NCBI GenBank assembly: GCA_949825045.1
Contig: OX463809.1
Coordinates: 9,885,501-9,949,500, forward strand
DNA: 64,000 nucleotides
Source: Argyresthia goedartella
Taxonomy: Eukaryota; Arthropoda; Insecta; Lepidoptera; Argyresthiidae
Direction: 5' to 3'
Both the position numbers and the translations under genes were made by a program. Position 1 is the first letter of the stretch; the number at the start of each line of letters is the position of its first letter. Of this stretch, positions 1 to 13,383 are shown piece after piece. Under the pieces are notes generated by a model that did not search any database, was not told the DNA's origin, and saw only the letters and a program-made list of their open reading frames with translations.

Positions 1-1785
1 GTGACCCTCGGAACTGTGATCAAAATTATAATCAGGCGACTGATTTCGCCAATGTCAGAGTAATTGAAATGAGTGTATTACTGACTTTGTCCGATAAACA
101 AATAAATGTGAACATTGAACAACTTTCCGTCGTTGTGTAAGTAAATAAAAACATCAAAATTCTAACATAAAAAGGACAGAAACCCCGTGTCCGATATGAT
201 GACGTCAGAATATTATTTACGGATCCACCCCCGCACACACTCGAGTCATGATGGTAGAAAAAATAGATCAATAAAACTAAAACATTCATCTATCGATATT
301 TGATGCCTACTCTACATTATTCCTGTTCTAGGAGTATACGGAGTCCAAAGTCTTATATGCGGTGCAGAATAAAAAGCTGCCCAACCCATCTTTGTGAAGA
401 AGACTCTAGCAACCAAACACTGAATACTCACCAGGTAGAGCCACTGGCAGAAAGGGCAGATAGGTACATACTACCATGGAGCAAATACTACCGAAGAAAG
501 TTAATCTAGGTTCTATCGGCTGAATGTTAAGAATACTGACAGTATACAATTTTAGGTGCATACCGTCTCGTGTGTATTGAATACCTTCGATAAACGACAC
601 TGTATTGAGGTCGTAGCTTACGAGTACGTATGCACACAAACGCACTTGATACTGACTGTTATTGTAATTTTCAGGCACGTTCCAATAGGAATGAGGCTGA
701 ATGGGTCCTCATGTAAACATAAGACAGGTGGATATGAAGGAATGCAACATATTACTGCAACTCCTTGCGCAAGAAATAACTGTTCTTAGTACCAGAATCT
801 GACTTATTTACTCAGATGGGCGCACAGTCCACTAGCAGTTACCTCACCTAGCCATGGAATGTTCTCGTGACAATTGGAAGTTCCAGGCACTGCCAAGAGA
901 TCGATGTCCTCAGAACGAGCAGTAGGTACTAGTGAGTTCTGCAGGAATCAATTTGAGTATGGGGGAGCCTAATCTGATAGCCGAATTGGGCACTTCGGAT
1001 AGTTAGCCTGATTTATAGTCTAGGGGCGTAAAAGGCGTCAATAGGGAGAGAGATAATTAATCCCTCCTGATGCCTTCGCAGAAATCACCCTAACTGCACT
1101 CATTGCATTTTTGCCTCTTGGAATTATTGGCTCGCGCCCTTTGGTATTCAAAGGACCTATCATTCAAAATAAAGTCGATTGTTATCTTATTATTATTTAA
1201 TTGTCATCATATCATGCACGTGCTGCAAATGTACCATTCCTCAAGCCATTTCCACACTTAACACAAGTTTGAAAAGTACTTTTAGTTATCGTCTTTGAGA
1301 ATATATATTTACACACTCTACATCTGTAACAAATGGCGTCCGTTGGATTGCGATAAACTCGACACTCAAAATCCATTAATGATTATGATCCGGGATTCAA
1401 CTTAATATTTCTCAATTTCCAAATGATCTATTGTTCAAATAGTCAACAAAAAAAAAACGCTCATGGAGTTCAAATTCATCTATCACTTCCAAGCCAATCG
1501 ATAAAGCCGCTATTATACATATATTTGATTACTATCTCACCTTTACGAGTTATGTGAAAGCTGTTGGATCAAATTTATGATAACATAATAGGGGCCCAAT
1601 AAATATTACAGGGCCGAAAATAGTACAGATAGGCCATAGGCCTCTTACTTTTAAACAAATAATGTCTGAAATATTTTTGATCTCATTATGATCAAAAGAG
1701 AGTAACTTTCACAGGTAGTCGGTGGGTATTTGGGTGGGCGTCAAAGTCTTGTAAATCAAGTCAATACATAAAAGTGATTATGTCA
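1..1785. other. intergenic, no gene recognised
   Basis: AT-rich sequence with short open frames only on both strands. None has a convincing exon pair, and none matches a family I recognise. One GTGAGT donor-like site follows a short minus-strand frame near 435, but I found no partner exon. Confidence 0.5.
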
Positions 1786-1789
1786 CTAT

Positions 1790-2047
1790 CGGGTAAAACA
1801 ACCGATTCCTTTCTCAGTCGGCACGCCCCGTCTCACTAGCCGTGAGAGAGTTAACTTTCGAATGTCGCTCTGTAAGCGCGGCACGTGCCTAGGCCGGCAA
1901 CGACGTAGCCTCCTTGGCTCCTGCCCTGCCAAGCCCACTGCTCGGGGCTTCGTGACCGATGCTCGCACTCGACCAGAATCGTACACGAGGATACACTTCA
2001 CAGAAGGACTTGGCCCCTTTGCCGATGTATTTGTTAGGTGTGGTTGA
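1790..2047. other. GC-rich island, unassigned
   Basis: A 250-bp stretch clearly richer in G and C than its surroundings, open on both strands for 60-100 codons. No splice context or recognisable protein similarity is visible. It could be an old repeat or a decayed exon. Confidence 0.3.
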
Positions 2048-2837
2048 TCTATCAAGGCTGGGCATCTAAGTTTTATTATTAATCTCTTGAATGATAACAC
2101 CCAACATACTACATACTCGAGTGGGCATTAAGCCTGCATTTACGAGTATAATGCATGCACTAAACCAGTCAATTAAGCCTTCATCATACTCATGAACGAT
2201 GATATATGAAAAAAATCACCCACCTGTGTTCAATGCCCGTTGAATACAGATGGGTGATCGGTCCTATATTGTGACTACCTCTTTTGCCACACTATTTTGG
2301 AGTATATTATATTAGGCATATAAAGTTCATAATAATAATAATTAATATAGCCTATTAACGTCCCACCGAGGGGCAAAATCCGTTACCCGGATAAGAGTAA
2401 GATCACGCTGGCTCAGTGCTAGTTGATCAACAGTTTATTTACGACTACTACTATCATATGCAGCGATAGTAGCCGGGACGCGTAAAGCCGCTTTCTGTAT
2501 ATTAGCCAGCTCTGATAGGTACTGAATAGTACACAGACTTCGGCCTTCACTAATGCGCATACCGACGAGCAAAATCTGTGTATGCCTGAGCACCTTGATG
2601 TTTTACAGTTTTTACGCAACATAGTTAGGCTTGGTCACAATCGAGAATCAATGGGACGGAAATAGGCCCCCTTAGAAGTGAGTTTTATTGAGCAATGAGT
2701 GACAATAAATGGCAGAGAATAAAATCATTAATTCATTAGATAGCCTGTTCTTTCATGTGTAATTTAAATAGGTTAGAAAGAGATCGGATTAACCTGAATG
2801 CTGCAACGGAAGCAAATCTGAGCCTACTCACAGTCGT

Positions 2838-2892
2838 CCCGCAGCGGAAATTTCACACACGCAGGGCCAAAGTGACATTTCCCGCTGCGGGA
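2838..2892. repeat. small inverted repeat
   Basis: The arm CCCGCAGCGGAAAT at 2838 is matched by its near-complement ATTTCCCGCTGCGGG at 2877. Both arms are followed by a TTTCACACAC stretch, so direct and inverted repeats are superimposed. Function unknown. Confidence 0.55.
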
Positions 2893-3254
2893 TTTTTCAC
2901 ACACTAGAGGCTAATTCAATAATATAAGTATGTCGGCGATTTCTGATATAGGTAGTTTATGTAGTGTAGCTATTTAATTGTGTGACACAGAAAAACGATG
3001 CAAGTGTATAAAACGACTGTAATTTGTTGCAAACTCGCACTTAGGCCTACGACTACCGTCGTTGCATATAATTCAAGTCCACATTCCATTATCATCTCTT
3101 TTTATTTTTTCATCATCTATCTATAGAATTAATATGACAAATAATTCTCGTACCAAGTGAATTTTGAATGTTACTGAAAGGGAAGTACTGTTTGAAAAGG
3201 AAGAGTTTCATTTACAATATACTAATTTATATCTTAAAATAGCTAAACTAAATT

Positions 3255-3475
3255 ACTATAGTAGTTTATGTGACTGATACATAATGGAGGGCATTAATGC
3301 TCGAGAGCGGGGTTATGAAACGAGCTGAAGGCGACATATGGTCATAATGTATCAATATTCAGATAAGAAATGAGTTTTTACCAAGTAGTAAAGTATTATG
3401 CTGGTCGTAACGTGCGGTTTTTGGACGCAGTAAAGAGGGTTTATGATACGTCTGTAGATAAAGATATTAAAACCC
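3255..3475 (+). repeat. interspersed repeat, copy 1
   Basis: Shares long blocks with 48425-48850, including GGAGGGCATTAAT, TATGAAACGAGC, GTGCGGTTTTT and GACGCAGTAAAGAGGGTTTA in the same order. It lacks the tRNA-like head seen in the second copy. Confidence 0.6.
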
Positions 3476-3845
3476 TATTAGGTATAGTCAGCATCAGATA
3501 TATATGAGCGCAAACAAGCCGCTCAAGTGTCAAAATGTATAAACATCAATGCTAACACAGGGGATGTTGACATAATTTTAACACTTTTGCTGTATAGATA
3601 TTTTTATTGTTTGTGATATGTAGATCTATCTGGGTGTCTTAAGTGCGCACACATATCCGAATGCTGACTGTACCTATAAACCTAATAAATCTCGTATTTC
3701 TATGAACTACCTACTTAGTCGGATTTTTAATGTCATCATTATTTAGAAAATCTATATTTATCTAATTAGGAACTGTGAGAACCGTACCTAATTAAATACT
3801 AATTACAAAATAAATCCTTTAGTTCATACATAAAAACTATAGAGC

Positions 3846-3955
3846 TTCACGTCTTTTCCCATAAGGGTTGGCAGAGGCATATCCAGTTATTCGATACTCT
3901 ATTTTACGTGACAGGGAGCTGGCCCATCGCCGCAGCTATGGAGTAATCAAGATTT
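3846..3955 (+). repeat. CTTTTCCC/GGCAGAGG interspersed repeat
   Basis: A short lepidopteran-type repeat running from CGTCTTTTCCC through GGCAGAGGC and GTGACAGGGAGCTGGCCCATCGCCG to TATGGAG. Related copies lie at 41686, 45114, 48893 (reverse) and 52086 (reverse). Confidence 0.6.
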
Positions 3956-4299
3956 CCTCACGATATTTCCAGCATTATAACCCTCATATGCTTTTAAAAT
4001 AATAGTTGTTGATTAACTGTGAAAGCATGGCAAAATTAGGTACTTACTTATTATTTACTTACTCAATAGAGTTCCAGTATACAATACACATGACATTATT
4101 GGCTCAACACCTTCCGCAGGCTGAGCTGACAGGTACACAGATTTTGTTCTAGTTAAATTCCCGAAATAGCAAAGAAGGGAGGACACAAACTATGTGGTTT
4201 CAGCACGTTCAGGGCTGATTCCTAAACATAATGCGGCTTTACGCAGCCGGGACATCCGATACTCGGAACGTCCGATAATGTACTCATTATTATTATTAG

Positions 4300-4450
4300 C
4301 AAAGGTCTCCAACTGCTGGGCAAAGGTCTCTCTTTCCCTCTTCCTCTTGTACTTAAGATAATTTAATTATCTCATTGGTACATGGTCCTGCACTGGACTT
4401 GAACCTGCGTCTCCTGCGTGAGAACCTGCATATCCACACCGAAGATGACA
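4300..4450 (-). repeat. tRNA-derived SINE fragment
   Basis: Read on the minus strand it contains GGTTCAAGTCC, a pol III B box, followed by the block ACCATGTACCAATGAGATAA. The same block follows the tRNA-like head at 48328. The flank carries CAACTGCTGGGCAAAGG, the reverse of a LINE tail common in Lepidoptera. Confidence 0.5.
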
Positions 4451-5636
4451 TGTTCCAGGTTCGATCACTTTCAGGAGAGGATTAGCGTACCTTTCTTTAA
4501 AGTCTATCCGTCGCTAATCGTCGAATCAGGAACGCACCGCCCCGCCCTCGCGGACTTACGACCTCCGCGAGTGGACAAATTATATAAACTCGTTTATTTA
4601 ATAATATTTTTAAAAATATCTGTATTTTTATATTTTGTCAACCGTTTTTTGCCTGTTAGTTTCGTATAGGAAACTGATTGCACCTCCGAGCGCTTGAAAT
4701 TTTAGTTGAAAATAATGCATCGGGAAGAAAGGTTTTTATATTACAAATATAACACTAAGCTACGAAATGTTTCATGAAAGTTCATCTCCAACAAAATTTA
4801 TATAACATATATTTATCCCACATTTTTTTTGCCAACTAGAATAGAATTGAAGCTAAAGATGCATTATTTTCTTCGGGCAAGGGCTCTAGGACGTAGATTT
4901 TTGGTTACAACATCCATCTCACCTAACATTTTGTACATGGCGCGGCATCATATTTTGTGTTCATTTAATTGCCTACGTAGGAAAAAATCCTTACCTACTG
5001 CTACTCAGAATGTTGACGAATACTTCTAACGCTTATCAAAAATACTGATTTCCTAGAAACGTTTACAATTGCCTTGAGGATTCGTCATCAGTCACATCAC
5101 ATATCGTTTAATGGCAGTGAACTTTGACTTAAATTCGAGGATATATCAAAATAAAATGTGGCAGTTGAACAAAACATGCAGGATCCGAATCATATCCGAG
5201 CGTTGAAGCGATCCATGGCTCACAGTAAATAAAATCATCAAAATTATTTAAAAATAAAAAAAAATAAAAAAAAGAGCGGCGAAGCGTTCTGTTTCAGCTT
5301 TATTGGGCAAAAATGTTTTCATAGTTTGAATTTCTGTCCGGATGTTCTGCTCTATAGGTCGCGTTTCTTAACCGATTTTCGTGAAATCTTGTGAGCAAGT
5401 TCGATTATTGTATGGATTTGTTTTTATCGATTCAGTTATTAACCAGAAGATTAAAAGTTTTGTGGTTGAAAATGTAAAAAATTACCACTACAGCTCACAC
5501 ATCATGACAGATATTAACAAATGAGGTGTCGTAGGATTCGTGGAGACCGTTAGAATAACATATTATATGCTAATGCCAAATTTTAGTGAAAAGTCAAAGG
5601 TTGTATTTTAGATCACAAATGTAGTTTACACAGTTT
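4451..5636. other. intergenic, no gene recognised
   Basis: AT-rich. The part around 5270-5460 has the texture of a decayed interspersed repeat (ACCGATTTTCGTGAAAT and similar). No coding evidence. Confidence 0.4.
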
Positions 5637-5690
5637 TTGGTGCGGCTATTTTCATACTCTATATACGTAACCAGGTGCATTCATACTTGT
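5637..5690 (+). repeat. fragment of GTACGTAACCAGGTGCAT repeat family
   Basis: Matches the internal part of the repeat described at 30269-31086 (TTTCATACTC ... ACGTAACCAGGTGCAT). Confidence 0.55.
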
Positions 5691-5814
5691 GTATAAAGTA
5701 ATGAAAAAAAATGCTTCCGGGTTCTTTTTTTATAGGTTTTTATAATGATTCCACTTGTTCGACCACCTTCAAGGGGTCGGAGGTGTGGTGTCGAAAATTA
5801 TTTAAAAAACACAA

Positions 5815-5950
5815 ATTTTGGGTTTGCTGGAAGAGATCTCTATTTAGAGATAAGCATGCCTTTGTAGATGTCCTTTCTGTTTATTATATCTTATGTTGTT
5901 TTATGTGCAATATATACGAAATTTCCATTCGCTTGCGTGCTTTACAGGTA
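5815..5950 (+). repeat. LINE 3'-end-like fragment
   Basis: The sequence from TTTGCTGGAAGAGATCTC through AGAGATAAGCATGCCTTTG to the T-rich TTATATCTTATGTTG block resembles the 3' ends of LINEs I have seen in moth genomes. A similar GAGATAAGCCAGCCTTTGTAC block lies near 48055. Confidence 0.4.
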
Positions 5951-6719
5951 CAATAGTTATTATAATTGAAACTATGTAGGTTCCTAGTCTACGTCCTAAA
6001 GCTGGTTACGCCAGTAAACAATACACAAGCAATCTAAAAAAGAAATTGCATTGTTGCAACTACAACGTTTCGCATGGCTAATTAGCATACTATCTCAAAA
6101 ATTACAGTATACACGGCCTATTAGTTCACTGGGTAAGTAAGAGCGATTAGTTCCAGCCACGTGAGGATAACACAAATACCTATTGATTGATCACATTCTT
6201 AAACATCCAAGCTCGTACTATTTTCTAATTACAACGACTGGTGTTGCTTTTATTTACTTCGTTTGTGGAAAAGTGGCACCTATCTATAGGGTTACTGTAC
6301 TTTTGTAGGGTTTCTTACCTTAATAAATATAGTTTAAAAAAACTAAAAATCACGCTTGTGAAATTGTGAGAAAAAAAGCGTCGGGCGCTTTGTTCCTTAT
6401 CTTTCGTACATCGAGCGCCTAATAATAGTATTTTTTATTCATTATTGTTTTAAGGTTATATTAAAAATTATTTTTAACTTTTTAGTTCGAAGTGCTTTAA
6501 AAGCGTGTTTTTTAGTTTTTTTTAAACTATATTTTTCATTTTTTAGTTCGAGTTTAGTTCGATTCACTTGCTCTCACACAGAGGTTGTGTGAGAAATTAG
6601 TTAATCCTGGCGATCCTAATCAGGATAATGAGATAAACTTACGAAATTATTATATTGTCGCTGATTCTTGATAAGTGTACAAAGTTTGAATTGAATCTGT
6701 CCGTTTAAAGTGGGTCAAA

Positions 6720-6985
6720 ATCGAGTCCAAAGGAGTCGGTTAATGATAAAATAATAATAAATAAATAAATTAATGATAAAAAGGAAAAACGGGACCGTTA
6801 TAGGATCACTCGCGTGTCTGTCCTATGTTTGTAAAAGTGATATAAAACGACCGAATTCCGAACCGATTAAGTTGAAATTGGTACACTTATGTATTTTTGT
6901 GACCAAAACTCGGAAGTGTTACGAAGCACACATTTTGAATTTGGACGTTAAATCAGAAAATGAAAGTTTTTCAAACAGTCTCGTG
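6720..6985 (+). repeat. interspersed repeat (GGATCACTCGCGTGTC type)
   Basis: Contains AAAACGGGACCG, AGGATCACTCG, CCGATTAAGTTGAAATTGG and TTTTGTGACC in the order known from a widespread lepidopteran repeat. A reverse copy is at 11230-11550. Confidence 0.5.
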
Positions 6986-7107
6986 TGAATGTCTAAGGGC
7001 TCGTCACGAGGATTTAAATATATTTTTATCATAAATATTGAGGAATAGGCAAAATCCCCCCCCCCCCCATCTCTGAAACTACTAACATTTTTTTATTAGG
7101 TAAACTC

Positions 7108-9880
7108 AAAAAAAAAACTCAAAACTCAAAACGTTTATTCTGTAAATAGGCCACAAGGGCACTTTCACATGTCATTTCATTTCATTTTTTACAGAACATT
7201 TGGTATTATTATCATATTATCAGAAAAAAAAAAGTACTTAATTATTGTTTCTGAGAGATGTAAAGAGTCTCATGTCATAATAAAATAATTAAAATATAAA
7301 TAACAGAGATGTATAGTCTCTTTAGTCAATAATACAATGATAATAGGAGATGTAAATGGTCCCCACAGTCAAGAGTTGTATAATTAAATTAATCTTTGGA
7401 GGTGTAAAAGGCCTCCAAGTGTCCAGTAAAAGAAACTCTGGCAGTGAGGATGCTCACAATTAATTAGAACAATTCAGTCCCAAGCATTTTTATCGTCTAT
7501 GTACTCTTTAATACTGTAGTAAGCTTTAGAAATAAGCCTTTGCTTGATGTATTTCTTGAACTTATTAATTGATAGATCTGTCAAAGTGCTTGGGAGTTTA
7601 TTGTAAAATCTTACACAATTACCCTTGAACGAGTTTTTTATTTTATGGAGCCGAGTAGTGGGCACTGCAAGTTTGTCCTTGTTTCTAGTATTAAAGTTAT
7701 GTATATCACAGTTTCTTCGAAAGTTAACAATGTTCTTATGGACATACATAATATTCTCGTAAATATATTGACTATGGACTGTCAATATATTTACTTCTTT
7801 AAACTTATTTCTAAGAGAATCTCTATTATTCATTTTATAAATTTTATAAATCGCACGAACAGCCCGCTTCTGCAGCACAAAAATAGTATTTATGTCAGCA
7901 GCACTGCCCCAGAGCAGAATACCGTAGGACATAATACTATGAAAATAACTAAAATAAACTAATCTGGCTGTTTTTAAATCTGTCAAGTGACGGATTTTCC
8001 TGCATGCAAAAGCTGCAGAGCTCAGTCTGTTCGATAGCTTATCAATATGTGGACCCCATTGGAGTTTGGAATCCAACGTTATACCTAGAAACACTGTGCT
8101 GGTTACCAATTCCAATTCCTCATTTTTAATTGTTATACATGTCTGATTATTTTTAACGTTAGTAGTAAGAAACTTAACACATTTAGTCTTTTTCTCATTT
8201 AATAGCAAATTATTAACATTAAACCAATTTACCACTCTTGATATGGTATTGTTCACGTGATCATCAGTAGCGTGTTGGTTTCGCTTTGTTTTAAAAATAA
8301 GTGAGGTGTCATCAGCAAACAGTACCATATCATGACAGTCCCTTCCTAGATAGGGTAAGTCGTTTATATAGATGAGGAATAGGAAGGGTCCCAATATTGA
8401 GCCCTGTGGCACGCCCAAAGAAACCAATGATCCTGGTGATCGTTCTCCGTTTACGTCTACCCTTTGTATTCTTCCGTTCAGATAAGATTTTAACAAATTC
8501 AATGACGTGTCTCTAACTCCATAATGATGTAATTTCCTGATCAATGTTTCATGACAAACGCAATCAAAAGCCTTAGATTAGTCACAAAAAATGCCTAGGG
8601 CATCTTGTGACTCTTCCCAGGCATCAAAAATACTTTCAATGAACTGAATTCCGGCATCTGTTGTTGAACGACCGCGAGTGAATCCAAACTGTTTGTTATG
8701 CATTAGCTTATTTGATTCAAAATGACGTAATAGCTGTGATAAGATTAATTTCTCAAAAATTTTACTAAAAGTTGGTAGTATTGATATAGGTCTGAAATTG
8801 GTGGGGTCTTGAGTACTACCTGCTTTGAAGAGGGGAATTATCTTACTTTGTTTCATTAAATCAGGAAATTCACCGCAGTCTATACAATTGTTGAAAATGA
8901 CCGCTAGGTCAGGTGCAATTAATTCGATCAGGGATTTAACGACGTGAACAGAGAGTCCCCAAAGATCATTCGTTTTCTTAACATTTATCAATTTAAATGC
9001 CTTTACGACATCTGAACTTGTGACGTGCTTAAAATTCAAGTATGAAGCACACTCTGAGACATTATCTTTTAATATTGCAACAGCAGACAAAGGTGACGAA
9101 TTTAAATACTTAGTCGTGGAAGCCGGTGCATTAGTAAAAAACGATTCAAATTCAGTTGCAACTTCTAAGCTAGAACTCGTAAGCTGTCCATTGATTTTTA
9201 GTTCGTAATCGTGACTCGCTTTTTTACTACGACCGGCCTCCTCATTAATTATTTTCCAAGTCGTTTTTATAACATCGGAACTATTCTTAATTTTACTACT
9301 CAGAAAATTACGTTTAGCTGTATGACAGTCTAATTTAAATTGTTTGGAGAACTGTTTGACTTGTTCTTTAAATTCGTCACTCATGTTGAACCGTCGTTCC
9401 TCATACAATGCATACAATGCTTGCCTGCGTTTATGCAACTCTGCAGTAGCCCACGTACTAAAGTCGTTTGAACCACTAACCACAACCGATTTTGAAGTGA
9501 ATATCGCGCTGTACTGTTTCATAAAGGTTTCAAAGAATAAGTTATACATTATATTAGGAGACTGTTCAGCAGCCAAAAACGGTAGTTCCTGGGCTAAAGA
9601 GTATCTCATTCTTTCTAACCGGTCAGCAGTTACTGGCACAAACGAAATTTTCTTTTTAATGACAGGTTCTCTAATATAATCAAATTGAAATAATTGACCT
9701 AAATGATCTGAATCCAATTCACTGATAACACTTTTACTGATTGGAATAACATCAGTAAAAATGTTGTCAATGCATGTAGCACTAGTAGCAGTCACTCTTG
9801 TTGGCTCCATAAATAAATGGCTAAGCCTAAATGATGAGAAAAGATTTATTAATCTAACGCTGAGAGTAGTTCTTTCTAAA
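7108..9880 (-). mobile_element. 5'-truncated non-LTR retrotransposon (CR1/Jockey-like LINE)
   Basis: One frame runs from about 9880 down to 7474 on the minus strand, broken by a single TAA at 8578-8580. Order: end of an apurinic endonuclease (SATCIDNIF ... SDHLGQ), a linker, then reverse transcriptase with FRPISILP, FGFTRGRSTTDA, KAFDC, GVPQGSILGP and the catalytic FADD. It ends in the C-terminal tail YYSIKEYIDD. The 3' side carries a repeated TTTTGAG tail (plus-strand ACTCAAAACTCAAAACG near 7115). Most of the endonuclease and any ORF1 are missing, as expected for a 5'-truncated insertion. The stop sits directly before SKAFDC of the RT, so the copy is dead although otherwise well preserved. 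The clade is inferred from motifs. Confidence 0.88.
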
Positions 9881-9967
9881 AAATAATTATAAATACATCG
9901 TTTAAATAGGGGAGCACAATTTATTTCAATACCATATACAATAAACAAGTGCACCTTATTACATAGG

Positions 9968-10125
9968 TACATGGAGTATGAAAGTAGCCACCAATAACTG
10001 TGTGAACAACATTTTGCTATCAACAGGAAAATTAAAGATACCAAATCCCCACACAAGAAACTTGTGCGGTGGTACGGAACCGATCGTGCGCGAGTCCGAC
10101 TCGCACTTGACTGTTTATTTTGAAT
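9968..10125 (-). repeat. fragment of TTCCGTACC/AAGTGCGAGTC repeat family
   Basis: Reverse-oriented piece of the family at 30269-31086: GTACATGGAGTATGAAAG, AACATTTTGCTAT, GGTACGGAACC, GCGCGAGTCCGACTCGCAC. It abuts the 5' end of the LINE at 7.1-9.9 kb. Confidence 0.6.
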
Positions 10126-10259
10126 GCTGCACCGAATTCATTTGTGTAGTGAAGTTTAATCCCAGGGATTATTTTTAGAAATTCAGCCCAGCCAGGTGGG
10201 CCGCCGGCCGTAACTCGAGAGAAACCACGGTCGTTTTCACTCTGCAACTAGGCCAAAAA

Positions 10260-11229
10260 GTCGAGAAACCGAGAAAATGCCTGTCCGGCGACAAGGGTCA
10301 GTCATTAATACATTAGAATGCGAAATATCAATTAAATTCTCTTATTACTGGCACCGATTTGTACTATGGATGGGTCGAATCATAAAGATACTACTACACT
10401 ACTCATGTAAATACCAGTTTTTGACGAAAGAAAAATAGTGTTGTGCAAAAAAAATCTAGTACATTCATTCATTGCCGCTCAGTAAATTATTTGATTTAAC
10501 ACCGAAATTCTTGCTAAAGCCCCTAAACGTACCTAAATATATTAACAAAAATGCAAATATGAATAATAGCGTGTTTACTTCTCGATAGCGCCGCAATATA
10601 ATGCAATATCAGTCATACAGGTGATTGGAGCTGAGATAAAAGGTTAAACAAAAGATCGCAAACCCTACTCTGGTTGGTACCTATCCATGAAATAAAGCAG
10701 TTAGAAGAATTAATAGCTTTTTTTTGCCATTTTTTTACAAAACGCACATAACTTAGAGTCAAGCTGGTATGTTCTATGTTTATTGTTTATGTAATTCATT
10801 TGTTTATTTTGTATCACTTAGCTTAGAGTGAATTTTCGACATATTTTTTCATTTTATGTATAGAATTAAAATTCTGTGAAATATAATCTTATTTAATAAA
10901 TGATTATAAAAATGTCAATGCCTTTTTTAGATGAAGAGGTGATATAATATAAACAGTTGCCGATGCCGAGGACAACAAACAAAATAAATATAATTATGTT
11001 AACAAGAAATCTATGCTTAGTTTTGACGCCTTACCTTACGAATTTTGATAACTGTCACTTAAAATATTTGTTTGTTTACATTAGTTCAATACCTACTGAA
11101 CCTTCAATTCATTGGTAAGTATTAAATAAAAAGTTCAAGTGCGAGTCGGACTTACTGCCGCATAATGACACCTAATGGCTATTAAAAAAAATTGTTTCGG
11201 AGATTAGGGAGGGAATGGTCTTTTTATTT
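10260..11229. other. intergenic, no gene recognised
   Basis: AT-rich, no long frame. A short AAGTGCGAGTCGGACTT match near 11134 is a trace of the repeat family described at 30269. Confidence 0.4.
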
Positions 11230-11550
11230 GTCTTTTCCTCAAATGTTTTTTAAACTAAGTATTACAAAGTAACTAAAAATATATTAGAAATCGGCGTAAC
11301 TAGCCCTTTCATTTAATATGTCACACAATACACTTAGAAAAACTATTTATTTTTATTTTCTTATCAGCGCCCCTCCCCGAAATTACCCCCTAAATTCAAA
11401 ATGTATTTGCTTACGTATTACCTACCTATTTGGGTCACCAATGTCCCAATTTTCTACTTAATCGGTTCAGAATTCAGTCGTTTTATATTAACTTTGACAC
11501 ACCCAGACACACGAGTGACCCTATAATCGCTACGTTTTTACTTTTTAAGG
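11230..11550 (-). repeat. interspersed repeat, reverse copy
   Basis: The reverse of the family at 6720: GGTCACCAATGTCCC, TTAATCGGTTCAG, TCGTTTTATA, CACACGAGTGACCCTATA. Confidence 0.5.
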
Positions 11551-11665
11551 CTCAGTATTCTCAAAACATAGTTATCAAGGCCGATTATTTATTACCGCCG
11601 ACTTAGCGTAAGTGACACTTACTTACACTTCATACTCCATCCGAACAGCGATTTTTATCGTACAA

Positions 11666-11891
11666 CTAGCTGACCCCGCGACCTTTGTACCGCTTTTTAG
11701 TCAATGATGAGTGAGCTGTCAATTGCCGCTGATGGCGAAGTTCCAAACCTATTATTTTTTAAACTTAAGTTCTATAAAATAAATCCGTCAATTTTTCCGA
11801 TATAAATCAAATAAGAGATCATTAAAATCAGTCCAGCCGTTCTTGAGCTAAAAGTGGTGTAACTAGCCCGATTTTGTTTTATATAATTAGA
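11666..11891 (-). mobile_element. short non-autonomous Helitron (Lep1-like)
   Basis: On the minus strand the unit begins A|TCTAATTATATAAAA and ends GGTCAGCTAG|T. It therefore has the 5' TC, the 3' CTAG and the A/T insertion site expected of Helitrons. The interior contains the GGCTGGACTGATTTTAATGA block common in lepidopteran copies. No protein. An (AAT)n run follows on the right. Confidence 0.5.
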
Positions 11892-13310
11892 TGATAATGT
11901 TAATAATAATAATAATAAATAATAATAATGATAATAATTTACGTCAAAAATCGCCATTCAAATAAACTATCGATTACTCTCAGACGGCAGGGAATGCTCG
12001 CATAAGGACTTGCAAACAATAAACATGATATATTTTTTTATTTGAATCCTAATTTAAACATATTTTGACACCTATATATCTATCTATCACTCGACCTGTA
12101 AACTCACTTTGATTAATTACCGGCTACATTACCTAATCATTCATCTGACTGTTTCATTCCATTCATATTATCGATTTAAGTATTCAAATAAAAGCTAATC
12201 ATTCATCTGACTGTTTTATTTAATTCATTTAATCTATTTAAATATTTACATCACTGTGATTCAGCAACTTGCAACATTATTCGCTTGTCATTTCGACCTG
12301 TCAAATTACTTTGATTCATTATCGAATCATGTAACTATTGGAGTTTAATTCCAACATGTTCCTGTTCCATTTGGAAAAAATATAGGTACATATTTTATGC
12401 GCTGCCAACTATACATAAGTACCTTAATTTTGTGTAGGCCAAGATTGTGGGTTTGGAACGATTGTTGACGGAGTTGATTGCTGACGAGGGCTCACGGCAC
12501 AGCATAGTAATGTGGCGCAGGCGCCCACCATTGTGCAATTAAACACTATAACACTATGTCGACCACAAATCAAAACCAATTCACATGATTACGGACTGTC
12601 CCGGAGATAATTGCATTTGTATGTTTAACTGCCTAGCCAGATAACCGGTTGTAACAGTCGGTTGGTGACTTTATGACGTCATCTCCGTTTGATGAAAACC
12701 CTTGATAATTCACCGACAAAGTATCTTTTGTAACTAGTTGTTAATTGTTACGAGTACGATATTCGCCCAACAACTACACGCGATGCGAGTATCACATAAT
12801 ATTTTTCATTGCACATGTCAAAAATGTATGGGGTTTGAGCTGTCAGGGTCGCTTTCTAGACTCTACATCCAACCTGCCAACTTTTTCTCCATTCCTACTG
12901 AAATTTTTAGATCTGTTATTTTTCATGATGGTTCCTTTTTATATAAAATATGATCTTGCATTGCATTTTCACGCACCGTAACCTACCTACTAGTTGAGAA
13001 AAAGATGAATAAACAGTTCAGCTCGACCTCCACTCCTCACCACACCTTGCATGCATTGATAGAAAACACTTACGTTGCCCCAAATAGCATGCCAAAGATA
13101 AAAATAGAGTGGCTGCAACTGCTTTAAATACCTAGGGAGTGCCTGATACAGTACTTTCATACAGTAAACAAGAGAACTGCTGAACTTGGTGCTGTAGGCG
13201 AATCATCATAAACATCTTTTGCTTAGGATAACCTCGCCATTCAATATTTTTTCTGTACATATGTTTTTTAATGGTTGTAGTTACGTGCAATAAAGCAATT
13301 ACGAACTTAC
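11892..13310. other. intergenic, no gene recognised
   Basis: AT-rich. An imperfect local duplication around TAATCATTCATCTGACTGTTT (12135 and 12198) is the only structure noted. Confidence 0.4.
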
Positions 13311-13383
13311 CGCATCTCTCGAGCCAGCCTTCGGCGCGACAGGGGTAGGGTATCACAACCAAGTTATCATCAGCTTTCCTCAT
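13311..13383 (-). CDS. candidate first coding exon of an unidentified minus-strand gene
   Basis: ATG at 13383 in a reasonable context (AAGATGA) opens 24 codons, including NLVVIPYPCRAEGWLERC. It ends in a consensus donor (G|GTAAGT, minus strand, 13310-13305). The frame is also open upstream of the ATG. I do not recognise the peptide and could not find a downstream exon toward lower coordinates. It may be a genuine 5' exon, a remnant, or chance. Confidence 0.22.
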
